Shown here piece by piece: positions 33,882 through 42,379 of a stretch of 47,536 nucleotides of DNA. Both the position numbers and the translations under genes were made by a program. Origin of the DNA: Sellimonas sp963559135 (GTDB taxonomy: Bacteria > Bacillota > Clostridia > Lachnospirales > Lachnospiraceae); contig CAUWJP010000026.1 of NCBI GenBank assembly GCA_963559135.1, positions 1-47,536 on the forward strand, given 5' to 3'. Every line of letters begins with the position of its first letter. The first letter of the stretch is position 1. Below the pieces are notes generated by a model. It did not search any database and was not told the DNA's origin. It saw nothing but the letters and a program-made list of their open reading frames with translations.

Positions 33882-35357
33882 TTATTTTGCATTTGCCACA
33901 TATTTCATCGGAATCCGCACGGTAAACGTCGTGCCTTCTCCCTCTTCACTATATACTTTGATGGCTCCTCTGTGCATGATCACGGCACTTCGTGCAATGG
34001 CAAGCCCAAGACCTGTCCCCCCGATTTCCCTGGAGTGGGACTTATCCACACGATAGAACCTCTCAAAAATATGTTCCTGTGATTCTTTTGGAATTCCCAT
34101 TCCAGAATCAGCCACTTTTATATAGAAAAACTTATGGTCTGCATTTAAGGATACATGCACCCAGCCATTCTCATGATTGTACTTGATAGCATTTTCCACC
34201 AGATTGCTGACTGCAAGGGAAAGCTTTGTCTCATCCACTTCCGCTTCCACAGTACGGAATGTTTCAAATACAAGTTCAATATTCTGCTTCTGTGCAATCG
34301 GCTTGAGTCTTTTCAAAATCCGCTCTACGATGAGGTTGATATCCAGCATTTCAATATTCATATCGTTGGAAGTTTTATCCATCTTAACAAGAGACAGCAG
34401 GTCGTTGATAATCTTGTTCTCCCGTTCGATCTCCTCTGACATATCCCCCATGAACTCCCGGTAAAGCTCTGCAGGCACTTCCTCCTGAGAAAGGAGGGAA
34501 TCCGCCAATACCTTCATGGAAGTAAGCGGTGTCTTCAGCTCATGGGAGACATTGGAGACAAACTCCTGTCTCGAGTCGTCCAGAACCTTGAACCTTCCAA
34601 TCAGCTTATTGAATGCTTCCGAAAAACGGATTGTTTCCAGAAATGCATTTTCATGCAGATCGTCTTCCTCATAGCTCTCCGTCATGTTCTCAACCGTCTT
34701 TGTAATCCGGTTCAACGGACGCGTAATATAGAAACTGATCAGGACGCCCACCACAATCAGTACAACAAATGCCGTAATAATGATAATATCCAGCGTCTGC
34801 CTCAGATTGTCCTGATTATCCACAATATTGTCTGTGGAAACACTTGCCAGCATAACTCCGACAATCTCCTTGGAGGCGGTTCCCTGAATCGGTGATGTCA
34901 CCTCAATATAGCTGTTCCGTTCATCGTAATTGCTGACCGTTTCGCCTTCAAAGCATTTAACTACGTCGCCGGAAATAATCGTCTTGCCCGCATCCAGATC
35001 GTACGAATCCTCAATAATCCGGTACGACTGGTCGATAATCATGACACGTCCATTATAAATATTGGAAAACTGTGTGATCTCCGCGTCGATGGTCTCCGGA
35101 ATATCTCCCGAGAGCGTGTCCAGCACCGAAAGCTGGTTGCAGAGAATCGTACACTGATTCTGTATCTCTGCCATGCGGATTGAGACAGAGTGGCTCTCAT
35201 TTGACCTCAGAGCCACAAACCGTAAAATCAGACACGGCACCATACCCATAAAAATGATCAGCAGGAAAATCAAGAACCTGAGACTTTTAAACGGATGGTG
35301 CCTAAGCTTTAACTTACCCCCTAAAATAGTAACCAACTCCCCATTTTGTATATACAT
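33882..35357 (-). CDS. Two-component sensor histidine kinase (HAMP, WalK/MtrB-like layout)
   Basis: A membrane kinase of about 491 residues. Span 1 (LRFLIFLLIIFMGMVPCLILRF), an extracytoplasmic sensor of about 140 residues, span 2 (LDIIIITAFVVLIVVGVLISF), HAMP, then HisKA with FVSNVSHELKTP (phospho-acceptor His272) and HATPase with NLVENAIKYN, DSGMGIPKE and GGTGLGLAIARS. All catalytic boxes are present. The start is uncertain: the frame overlaps the end of the response regulator by about 45 bases; a GTG at 35369 and this ATG at 35357 are possible, neither with a good ribosome site. It surely pairs with the upstream regulator. Confidence 0.92.
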   Translation of the reverse strand: MYIQNGELVTILGGKLKLRHHPFKSLRFLIFLLIIFMGMVPCLILRFVALRSNESHSVSIRMAEIQNQCTILCNQLSVLDTLSGDIPETIDAEITQFSNIYNGRVMIIDQSYRIIEDSYDLDAGKTIISGDVVKCFEGETVSNYDERNSYIEVTSPIQGTASKEIVGVMLASVSTDNIVDNQDNLRQTLDIIIITAFVVLIVVGVLISFYITRPLNRITKTVENMTESYEEDDLHENAFLETIRFSEAFNKLIGRFKVLDDSRQEFVSNVSHELKTPLTSMKVLADSLLSQEEVPAELYREFMGDMSEEIERENKIINDLLSLVKMDKTSNDMNIEMLDINLIVERILKRLKPIAQKQNIELVFETFRTVEAEVDETKLSLAVSNLVENAIKYNHENGWVHVSLNADHKFFYIKVADSGMGIPKESQEHIFERFYRVDKSHSREIGGTGLGLAIARSAVIMHRGAIKVYSEEGEGTTFTVRIPMKYVANAK

Positions 35358-36003
35358 ATTTCGGATCACTCGGGTTCACTTCAATCTTCTCACGAAGTCT
35401 TCTGATATGTACATCCACAGTCCTTGCATCGCCCGGATACTCGTATCCCCAGACAATGTTTAACAGATCTTCTCTTGAATATACCTTGTTCGGATTGTGG
35501 GCCAGAAGTTCCAGAAGATCAAACTCTTTTGCCGTCAGGTTGATCTCTTTTTCTTTAGAGAATACCCTTCTGCTCTCACAGTCGAGCTTTAAATCTCCTT
35601 TGACAATGACCTTCGCATCTTTTCCATCTTTTTCCTTCTTGCCTGTCCGGCGCATGATGGCCTTGATCCTTGCCTTTACTTCCAGAATATTAAACGGCTT
35701 TGTGATATAGTCGTCCGCACCATATTCCAGTCCAAGAATCTTATCCATATCATCACCTTTTGCTGTCAGCATCACAATCGGTACATCCGAAAATTCTCTG
35801 ATCTGCTGGCATACTTCAAATCCATCCAGCTTCGGAAGCATGATATCCAGAAGAATCATGTCGTAATCATTGTCCCGTGCATAGGCTAAAGCTTCTTCTC
35901 CGTCATATGCACAGTCCACTTCCATGCCGTCCTGTTCCAGACTGAAGCGTATTCCTTTTACAATAAGTTTTTCATCGTCTACAACCAATACCCTTTTTGC
36001 CAT
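35314..36003 (-). CDS. OmpR-family response regulator
   Basis: A 229-residue regulator. The receiver domain has D9/D10, phospho-acceptor D53, T80 and K102; the C-terminal winged helix (about 130-229) has LTAKEFDLLELLAHNPNKVYSREDLLNIVWGYEYPGDARTVDVHIRRLREKIE, described here in family terms as OmpR/PhoB type, closest in look to WalR/MtrA. It sits 12 bases after the comEA-like gene and overlaps the kinase gene. Targets are unknown. Confidence 0.94.
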   Translation of the reverse strand: MAKRVLVVDDEKLIVKGIRFSLEQDGMEVDCAYDGEEALAYARDNDYDMILLDIMLPKLDGFEVCQQIREFSDVPIVMLTAKGDDMDKILGLEYGADDYITKPFNILEVKARIKAIMRRTGKKEKDGKDAKVIVKGDLKLDCESRRVFSKEKEINLTAKEFDLLELLAHNPNKVYSREDLLNIVWGYEYPGDARTVDVHIRRLREKIEVNPSDPKYVYTKWGVGYYFRG

Positions 36004-36015
36004 GTTTCTCCCTCG

Positions 36016-36672
36016 CTACACTGTTATCTTATCTTTAATCTTTTCAAAAACTCCGTCCTTAATGCCGGAAATATTTTTAATCTCATCGACGGAATTAAAC
36101 GTTCCGTGCTCTGTCCTGTATTGAAGAATCGCCTCAGCCTTAGCCTCGCCGATCCCCGGAAGTGTCATCAGTTCCTCCTTGGAAGCCTGATTAAGATTGA
36201 CCAGACCATCGGATGCTTCTGAGGTCCCTGTGCTATTCCCGGTCCCTTCCGGTATCGCCAGTTTCCCCTCACTAACTTCCTCTTTACCCGGTACGTAAAT
36301 CCTGACTCCATCTGTCAGAACCTCCGCCAGATTCAACCAGGAAGCCTCGGCCTCCTCAGTCACGCCACCTGCCATCTCGATCGCCTGATAGATCCTGCTG
36401 CCGGCGGGAAGCGTCACAACGCCTTCCTTTTGAACCTCCCCACAGACGTAGACAACGATCGTCTCCGGTTCTGTCTTTTGCTGGTTTTTCGTCTCTTCTT
36501 CCTTGGCAGACTTCTGCTCTGCTTCTTCTTCCGAATCAGTTTCCTTCTCTGACTCTTCATCCAGAAGCACCACCGTCTCTTCCGATTTGTCCTCCTTGCT
36601 GCCACATCCCGCAAACATCAGAAGAATCAGAACTACTACCATACAAAACAGTTTTCTTTTCTTTCTATGCAT
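36016..36672 (-). CDS. comEA: ComEA-like DNA-binding lipoprotein (SLBB plus helix-hairpin-helix)
   Basis: A 218-residue exported protein. The signal peptide ends in FAGC (Cys23), a lipobox, so it is predicted to be lipid-anchored, unlike B. subtilis ComEA, which uses a transmembrane helix. An acidic Glu/Lys-rich spacer (about 25-70) is followed by an SLBB domain (VVYVCGEVQKEGVVTLPAGSR, about 73-135) and a C-terminal double helix-hairpin-helix (VNLNQASKEELMTLPGIGEAKAEAI, about 157-218). ComEA binds incoming double-stranded DNA and hands it to ComEC. It is first in the run comEA-RR-HK-GerMN-comEC-holA-lepA, behind a clear promoter. Confidence 0.9.
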   Translation of the reverse strand: MHRKKRKLFCMVVVLILLMFAGCGSKEDKSEETVVLLDEESEKETDSEEEAEQKSAKEEETKNQQKTEPETIVVYVCGEVQKEGVVTLPAGSRIYQAIEMAGGVTEEAEASWLNLAEVLTDGVRIYVPGKEEVSEGKLAIPEGTGNSTGTSEASDGLVNLNQASKEELMTLPGIGEAKAEAILQYRTEHGTFNSVDEIKNISGIKDGVFEKIKDKITV

Positions 36673-36722
36673 AGTTCTCCTTTACCGCAGCCGATAAAAT
36701 CCCCCTCTATGCAGATAGTTCT

Positions 36723-36751
36723 ATTGTAACGAATTTCTTTTTAAATTACAA
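36723..36751 (-). promoter_or_regulatory. Promoter of the comEA-led operon
   Basis: On minus, TTGTAA (36746-36751), 17-base spacer and TACAAT (36723-36728), about 50 bases before comEA. It looks like a standard housekeeping promoter, not a ComK- or SigH-type one. Confidence 0.6.
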
Positions 36752-36753
36752 CT

Positions 36754-37185
36754 CTATTTCCACTGGAAAATCGCAATTCCAATCAAAGCAAGCAGAAGTC
36801 CTCCCGCCTTTCTCCATTCAAACGGAGTTTTGTCCATTCCAAACAGTCCGAGAAGTTCAATGACGTAAGCCACAATCAGCTGTGCAATGACGATCAGAAG
36901 CGCTGCCTTTGCAGGACCCAGCTGATCCATGCTTTTGATGACGGTCCAGGTAATGCCTGCGCCAATAACTCCTCCAAGCAACATATACTTTGGCTGTACT
37001 TCCATCAGGCCTCCGATGGAATCCCGGCCTGCAAAAAACCAGACAATCAGGCAGACTACAAATGCAGAAAACTGAACCCACATATTACTGACCCACATGC
37101 CCGTCGTCTTTGTCACCTGTGTATTAAACACCCCCTGCACACTCATCAGCGCGCCGGAAATCAATGCAATAATAAAACCGGTCAT
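36754..37185 (-). CDS. YdcZ-type (DUF606) DMT-family transporter, half-size
   Basis: A 143-residue membrane protein with five hydrophobic spans, beginning MTGFIIALISGALMSVQGVFNTQVTK and ending GGLLLALIGIAIFQWK. This single-domain layout is that of the YdcZ/DUF606 branch of the drug/metabolite transporter superfamily, which probably works as a dimer. Substrate is unknown. It follows argD by 63 bases in the same direction, and no strong terminator separates them, so it may belong to the arginine operon; a link to arginine is only suggested by position. Confidence 0.82.
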   Translation of the reverse strand: MTGFIIALISGALMSVQGVFNTQVTKTTGMWVSNMWVQFSAFVVCLIVWFFAGRDSIGGLMEVQPKYMLLGGVIGAGITWTVIKSMDQLGPAKAALLIVIAQLIVAYVIELLGLFGMDKTPFEWRKAGGLLLALIGIAIFQWK

Positions 37186-37248
37186 ACCGAAAAAGCCCCC
37201 TTTCTTTTATTAAGAAAGTATTCTTTCCAGTATGCCAGTTTTTATTCT

Positions 37249-38430
37249 TTATTCCAGAATCTCATCCAGAATCCGAATCAGTTCATCCACCTCTTTTTCT
37301 GTGATAATCAGCGGTGGTACAAAACGGATCACGTCGCTTCCAGCGCTGATCAGAAGAAGTCCCTTTTCCAGCGCTTTTTTCGTCACTTCCGCCGGAGAAA
37401 TGCTAAGCTTTATTCCCTGCATCAGCCCTTTCCCTTTGCAGGCCAGAATGCAGTCATGTTTCTTTGCCAGTTCCTCAAGCTGTTCTTTCAGATAAGCTCC
37501 GATTTCCTTTACATGCTCCGGAATGTGTTTCTCTTCAAAGATCTCGACGGTCTTTGCCACAGCCACACAGGCAAGCGGTCCACCGCCATAAGTCGTACCG
37601 TGATCTCCTGGTGCCAGTGAATATTCTGCCACTTTCTCCGTCATAGCAAATGCTCCTACCGGAAATCCGCTTCCAATAGCTTTTGCCATAGTCATGATAT
37701 CCGGGCGTACGCCGTATTCCTGCCATGCGAAGAAAGATCCGGTCCGGCCCATGCCGCACTGTACTTCATCACATATCATCAGAATATCGTTTTCATCGCA
37801 GATCTTCCGAATTCCTTTCATGAATTCTTCGGAAGCTACGTTAATTCCACCTTCGCCCTGCACCGGCTCCACAATGATAGCACATGTCTTGTCTGTCACC
37901 AGAGCCTTCACGCTGTCCAGATCGTTAAGCTTTGCAAATTTCACCCCCGGAACAAGCGGTTCAAACGGTTCCTGATAGGCTTTATGGCCCGTCACGGAAA
38001 CAGAACCGAATCCTCGTCCATGGAATGATTCTTCCATGGCAATCCATTCAAATCTTCCGCTCTTTTTCGTATAGGCATATTTTCTTGATGCTTTCAGTGC
38101 ACCTTCCACTGCCTCACCGCCACTGTTGCAGAAGAAGATCCGATCCATCCCGGACACCCTCTTCAATGCTTCGGCCGCCTCTTTCGTCCTTGTATGATAG
38201 TAAAGATTGGAGGTGTGGGCCAGCTTGTCAATCTGGCTTTTCAAAGCCTCATTCCACTCTTTATTTCCGTATCCGAGAGAATTAACCGCATATCCGGCTG
38301 CGAAATCCAGATAAGCCTTTCCCTCCGTATCGTACAGATAAGCACCTTTTCCATACTCCAGGATCACCGGAGCCGGATTGTATGTGTGTACAAGCGCATT
38401 CTGTACAGAGTCCATATATGATTTATCCAT
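37249..38430 (-). CDS. argD: Acetylornithine aminotransferase
   Basis: A 393-residue PLP-dependent class III aminotransferase converting N-acetylglutamate semialdehyde and glutamate to N-acetylornithine. Visible are FCNSGGEAVEGALKASRKYA (phosphate-binding region), ICDEVQCGMGRTG (the Asp that contacts the PLP ring nitrogen) and TMAKAIGSGFPVGAF with the Schiff-base Lys. The ATG at 38430 overlaps the argB stop by eight bases; AAGGAG lies 13 bases upstream, which is long, and an in-frame ATG eight codons earlier is possible. It is part of argC-GNAT-argJ-argB-argD. Confidence 0.95.
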   Translation of the reverse strand: MDKSYMDSVQNALVHTYNPAPVILEYGKGAYLYDTEGKAYLDFAAGYAVNSLGYGNKEWNEALKSQIDKLAHTSNLYYHTRTKEAAEALKRVSGMDRIFFCNSGGEAVEGALKASRKYAYTKKSGRFEWIAMEESFHGRGFGSVSVTGHKAYQEPFEPLVPGVKFAKLNDLDSVKALVTDKTCAIIVEPVQGEGGINVASEEFMKGIRKICDENDILMICDEVQCGMGRTGSFFAWQEYGVRPDIMTMAKAIGSGFPVGAFAMTEKVAEYSLAPGDHGTTYGGGPLACVAVAKTVEIFEEKHIPEHVKEIGAYLKEQLEELAKKHDCILACKGKGLMQGIKLSISPAEVTKKALEKGLLLISAGSDVIRFVPPLIITEKEVDELIRILDEILE

Positions 38431-39319
38431 GATAATACCGACACTCCTTGTCATTTAAAATCGCTGTACCGATTCCTTTGTTGGTAAAGATCTCAAGCAG
38501 CAGACAGTGAGGAATCCGGCCGTCCAGAATATGAATCCGGGAAACTCCGTTTTCCAGCGCATTGATACAGCTTTTCAACTTCGGAAGCATGCCGCCTTCG
38601 ATATAGCCTTCATTGATCAGGCGGATGGCATCTTCCGCGGAAAGCTCCGGAATCAAAGTAGACGGGTCTTTTGGATCTTTGTAGACGCCTTCGATATCTG
38701 TCAGGAAAGCAAGTTTCTCAGCTTTGACAGCTTTTGCGATAGCACAGGCAGCCTCATCTGCATTGACATTATATGCCTGGAAATCATTGTCCAGACCAAC
38801 GGAGCAGACTACCGGGAGGAAATCCTTTTCCAGAAGGTCAAAGAGAATCTTCGGCTCTACGTCACAGACGCTTCCTACATATCCGATATCTTCGCCGTCC
38901 ACGTATTTCTTCGTCACTTTCAAAAGCCCGCCGTCAATTCCACTGACTCCGATGGATTTGATTCCGAGCTCTTCTACGAGCTGTACCAACTTTTTGTTGA
39001 CTTTGGAAAGTACCATCTCCGCAATTTCCATTGTCTCCTCATCTGTCACACGGAATCCGTTGACAAACTTCGTTTCCTTGCCAACTTTGTCAACCCATTT
39101 GCTGATCTCCTTGCCACCGCCGTGAACGATAATCGGCTTGAATCCACAGAGCTTTAACAGGACTACATCCTGGATGACTCTTTTTTCCTGTTCCTCATCA
39201 AGCATCGCGCTTCCGCCGTATTTTACTACGATGATCTTTCTATTGAAACGCTGAATATACGGGAGTGCTTCAATCAGCACCTCTGCTTTGTCCAGATATT
39301 TCTGCATACTCTTGTCCAT
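38423..39319 (-). CDS. argB: N-acetylglutamate kinase
   Basis: A 298-residue amino acid kinase phosphorylating N-acetylglutamate, usually the arginine-inhibited step in the cyclic pathway. The motifs IVVKYGGSAM (ATP), IIVHGGGKEIS (substrate) and NVNADEAACAIAKAV are present. An N-terminal helical extension (MDKSMQKYLDKAEVLIEALPYI) of the sort that forms arginine-sensitive hexamers is present, so feedback inhibition by arginine is likely. It starts 11 bases after argJ and overlaps argD. Confidence 0.97.
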   Translation of the reverse strand: MDKSMQKYLDKAEVLIEALPYIQRFNRKIIVVKYGGSAMLDEEQEKRVIQDVVLLKLCGFKPIIVHGGGKEISKWVDKVGKETKFVNGFRVTDEETMEIAEMVLSKVNKKLVQLVEELGIKSIGVSGIDGGLLKVTKKYVDGEDIGYVGSVCDVEPKILFDLLEKDFLPVVCSVGLDNDFQAYNVNADEAACAIAKAVKAEKLAFLTDIEGVYKDPKDPSTLIPELSAEDAIRLINEGYIEGGMLPKLKSCINALENGVSRIHILDGRIPHCLLLEIFTNKGIGTAILNDKECRYYHG

Positions 39320-39330
39320 TTTCCTACCTC

Positions 39331-40554
39331 CTAGCTTCTGTAGTCCGCATTGATTTTAATATAATCGTATGTAAGGTCGCATCCCCATGCTGATGCCTCT
39401 TCCGTTCCCATTTTAATGTCTGCAATGGCTGTCACTTCCGGCTGAGAGAGAATCTCCGTTGCCTTTTCCTCGCTATAGGCAACAGCGGTACCATTTTCTG
39501 TAATCTGAATCTTTCCTGCCTTGCTCTCAAAGAAAAGATCTACTTTCTCCGGATCAAACTGTGCACCGGAATATCCCATAGCACAGAAGATTCGTCCCCA
39601 GTTGGCATCGTGTCCTGCAATGGCTGTCTTGGTAAGGTCGGAACATACGATGGATTTTGCCAGTGTCTTTGCCTGCTCTTTCGTCTCAGCTCCAATGACT
39701 TTTGCCTCAAACAGAGCAGTGGCACCCTCTCCATCCCCCGCAATCTTCTTTGCCAGATAGACATTGATCTCATGAAGTGCCTGGCAGAATGCTTCGTACT
39801 CCGGTGTTCCTTCTTTGATTTCCTCATTTCCGGCTGCTCCGTTTGCAAGGAGAAGTACGGTGTCATTGGTGGAAGTATCTCCGTCTACGGAAATCATGTT
39901 ATATGTATCCTGCACATCCGCACTCAGCGCCTTCTGAAGCGCCTCTTTGGAAATGACCGCATCCGTGGTGATAAAACTTAACATCGTGCACATATTCGGG
40001 TGAATCATTCCAGAACCTTTTGCCATGCCGCCGATAGTCACTGTCACGCCGCCGGCTTCGATCTCGGCTGCCAGCTCCTTTTCTACAGTGTCTGTCGTCA
40101 TGATGGCTTTTGCTGCCAGTGTTCCATTTTCAATGGAAGCGTTCTTTTTCTCAGCAAGTGCTTTAACTCCGGCCTTCATCCGGTCAATTGGAAGCTGACG
40201 TCCGATCTCTCCGGTCGATCCAAGTGCTACGCTATCTGATGGAATTCCAAGTGCTTTTGCTGCCGCCTTGGCAGTCTCCTCACAGTAGTACATTCCTTCT
40301 TCTCCGGTACAGGCATTTGCAATCCCGGAGTTAACAACCACAGCATGTACCGGCTTCCCGGAATCCACTACCTGACGGTCCCATTTTACCGGCGCTGCTT
40401 TTACTACATTGGTCGTGAATGTTCCTGCTGCCACACACGGCTTTTCACTGTAGATCAATGCCATATCCGTCCTGCCCTCGTATTTGATCTTTGCCGCGGT
40501 GCTTGCTGCCTCAAATCCTTTTGCCTTTGTCACTCCGCCTTCTACTATCTTCAT
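39331..40554 (-). CDS. argJ: Ornithine acetyltransferase ArgJ (probably bifunctional)
   Basis: A 407-residue N-terminal-nucleophile enzyme that moves the acetyl group from N-acetylornithine to glutamate, making the pathway cyclic. The self-cleavage site is visible as KGSGMIHPNMCTMLSF, with Thr190 as the new N-terminus of the beta chain; the usual Ala before it is Cys here. Whether it also uses acetyl-CoA (bifunctional form) cannot be decided from motifs. GAGGATGG precedes the ATG. It lies between the GNAT gene and argB. Confidence 0.96.
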   Translation of the reverse strand: MKIVEGGVTKAKGFEAASTAAKIKYEGRTDMALIYSEKPCVAAGTFTTNVVKAAPVKWDRQVVDSGKPVHAVVVNSGIANACTGEEGMYYCEETAKAAAKALGIPSDSVALGSTGEIGRQLPIDRMKAGVKALAEKKNASIENGTLAAKAIMTTDTVEKELAAEIEAGGVTVTIGGMAKGSGMIHPNMCTMLSFITTDAVISKEALQKALSADVQDTYNMISVDGDTSTNDTVLLLANGAAGNEEIKEGTPEYEAFCQALHEINVYLAKKIAGDGEGATALFEAKVIGAETKEQAKTLAKSIVCSDLTKTAIAGHDANWGRIFCAMGYSGAQFDPEKVDLFFESKAGKIQITENGTAVAYSEEKATEILSQPEVTAIADIKMGTEEASAWGCDLTYDYIKINADYRS

Positions 40555-40596
40555 GTTTCCATCCTCCGTTCTGATCCCGGATTCTGCCCGGCATCT

Positions 40597-41043
40597 TTAT
40601 TCTATAAATACTGTAATATTCTCTTCATTTAAAGTGAAATCATAATAATTCAGGTCTTCCCGTTTCGTCCATCCGATCCGGTTCCAGAATGCATTCCCGA
40701 TATCATTTTGTGTAAAGGCAATCAGAGAAACCTTATTGATCCCCTCTGCCTGCAACGCCCGCATGGACGTAGCCACCATCTGTCGTCCGATTCCGTGTTT
40801 ACGGTATGCCTCTTCTACACAGACGTGGTAAAAGCATCCTCTTCTGCCATCATGACCGCAGAGAATGCATCCTACGATCTTTCCGTCCGCTTCTGCCACT
40901 ACGCTGGTTGTCGGATTCCTCTTCAGGAAACGCTCCACACCTTCTCTTGAATCGTCAATACTGCGGATTCCGAATCCATGAATCGTTTTCCAGAGGTGAT
41001 ACACCTGGTCATAATCCTCAATTGTCATTATCCGAATCTTCAT
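40597..41043 (-). CDS. GNAT-family N-acetyltransferase inside the arginine operon
   Basis: A 148-residue single-domain acetyltransferase with the acetyl-CoA motif VEEAYRKHGIGRQMV (about 87-101) and the common C-terminal AFWNRIGWTKREDLNYY. It starts 6 bases after argC and ends 42 bases before argJ, so it is an integral operon member. By position it could be a short N-acetylglutamate synthase that primes the cyclic pathway, but it could equally act on another amine. No substrate residue can be assigned by eye. Confidence 0.85.
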   Translation of the reverse strand: MKIRIMTIEDYDQVYHLWKTIHGFGIRSIDDSREGVERFLKRNPTTSVVAEADGKIVGCILCGHDGRRGCFYHVCVEEAYRKHGIGRQMVATSMRALQAEGINKVSLIAFTQNDIGNAFWNRIGWTKREDLNYYDFTLNEENITVFIE

Positions 41044-41049
41044 TTTCTC

Positions 41050-42090
41050 TTACGGGAACATCGGCACAAGATTCAGTCCTTCGTTCTCCGGAAGACCAAA
41101 CATCAGATTCATATTTTGTACCGCCTGTCCTGCTGCTCCTTTCACCAGATTATCCATTGCTCCCATCATGATCACTCTGCCAGTCCGCGGATCAAGCTGG
41201 AAATTCACATCTACATAATTACTGCCTTCCACCCACTTGGTCTGCGGGCAGACACCTTTTTCAAGTACTCTTACGAATTGCTCATTCTCATAATAGCGAT
41301 CATAGACTGCTTTCACTTCTTCATAGGAAACTTTTTTCTTTAAGGAAGCATAGGCTGTCACCAGGATTCCCCTGTTCATCGGCACCAGATGCGGCGTGAA
41401 ATTCAGGACCGTCTTTACGCCGGACGCGTAGGTCAGCTGTTCCTCGATCTCCGGTGTATGCCGGTGGGAAGCCACTCCATATGCCTTGATGTTTTCATTC
41501 ACTTCACAGTAAAGATTATCCACCTTTGCTCCTCTTCCTGCTCCGGACGTTCCGGACTTGGCATCGATAATCAGTGTATTCATATCGATCAGTCCTTCCT
41601 TTGCGAGTGGATAGATGGAGAGAATCGAACAGGTCGGATAGCATCCTGGATTAGCGAGAATCCGTGCCCCTTTGATCTGCTCCCGGTTAATCTCACAGAG
41701 TCCATAAACCGCCTCCGGCAGAAACTGCGGGCTCTTATGCTCGATCTTGTACCATTCCTCATATATGTTCTGATCTTTAATACGGAAATCCGCACTTAAG
41801 TCAATCACTTTGACTTTGGATAAAATGTCTTCATTTAATAAGGAAGCGCAAAATCCCTGCGGCGTTGCTGTGAATATCACATCCACCTGGTCTGCGAGCT
41901 CCTCCATATTGTCATCCTTGCAGACGTCCTCTACAATCTGAAACATATTCTGGTAAACTGCTGCGTATTTCTGATCGATATAACTTCTGGAACCGTACCA
42001 TTTGATCTCCACATCCTTGTGACCCATCAGGATCCGGACCAGTTCTCCTCCGGCATATCCAGTCGCTCCGATGATTCCTGCTTTTATCAT
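41050..42090 (-). CDS. argC: N-acetyl-gamma-glutamyl-phosphate reductase
   Basis: A 346-residue NADP-dependent reductase. The N-terminal GATGYAGGELVRIL is the cofactor loop; NPGCYPT carries the catalytic Cys; HRHTPEIEEQL and HLVPMNRGILVTAY are further family marks. The reading frame is open about 56 codons upstream, but the extension is AT-rich and unrelated; the ATG at 42090 has AAGGAT and begins the canonical IKAGIIGATGYAG. It is first in the minus-strand arginine operon, with a promoter and ARG-box-like sites upstream. Confidence 0.96.
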   Translation of the reverse strand: MIKAGIIGATGYAGGELVRILMGHKDVEIKWYGSRSYIDQKYAAVYQNMFQIVEDVCKDDNMEELADQVDVIFTATPQGFCASLLNEDILSKVKVIDLSADFRIKDQNIYEEWYKIEHKSPQFLPEAVYGLCEINREQIKGARILANPGCYPTCSILSIYPLAKEGLIDMNTLIIDAKSGTSGAGRGAKVDNLYCEVNENIKAYGVASHRHTPEIEEQLTYASGVKTVLNFTPHLVPMNRGILVTAYASLKKKVSYEEVKAVYDRYYENEQFVRVLEKGVCPQTKWVEGSNYVDVNFQLDPRTGRVIMMGAMDNLVKGAAGQAVQNMNLMFGLPENEGLNLVPMFP

Positions 42091-42162
42091 GATTCTTTCG
42101 ATCCTTTCTTTTCTTTCTATAGAATGCTCTGTTGGAATCGAGCCGTTTTGCTTGTAGTCTTT

Positions 42163-42191
42163 AGTATACAACCTTTTTTTTCCTTTCACAA
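42163..42191 (-). promoter_or_regulatory. Promoter of the argC operon
   Basis: On minus, TTGTGA (42186-42191), 17-base spacer and TATACT (42163-42168), about 75 bases upstream of argC. Confidence 0.6.
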
Positions 42192-42211
42192 GTATAAATA
42201 CACATATTTTT

Positions 42212-42225
42212 TGTATAATTATTCT
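42212..42225 (+). promoter_or_regulatory. ARG-box-like site upstream of argC
   Basis: TGTATAATTATTCT is close to the palindromic ArgR operator pattern TGNATAATTATNCA and lies just upstream of the argC -35. Further AT-rich partial copies (TGAATATTTTT near 42233; ATGCATAATAC on minus near 42250) suggest an array, as ArgR hexamers often bind tandem boxes. Confidence 0.5.
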
Positions 42226-42306
42226 TCTTTTATGAATATTTTTTTGTGTATTATGCATTATCTCTTGAAAAAAATCTATTTTTATCTGTTTTTCCGCATT
42301 TTCCTA

Positions 42307-42335
42307 TTGCATAATTATAAAAAAAGGTGTATAGT
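42307..42335 (+). promoter_or_regulatory. Promoter of argG
   Basis: TTGCAT (42307-42312), 17-base spacer and TATAGT (42330-42335), 45 bases upstream of the argG start. Confidence 0.6.
42308..42321 (+). promoter_or_regulatory. ARG-box-like site over the argG -35
   Basis: TGCATAATTATAAA overlaps the argG -35, where a bound ArgR would block RNA polymerase. The identical 14-mer recurs downstream of argG at 43617-43630. Confidence 0.5.
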
Positions 42336-42379
42336 AACACATGTGATTGACGAAAACAAAATTTCAGGAGGATATAGAT

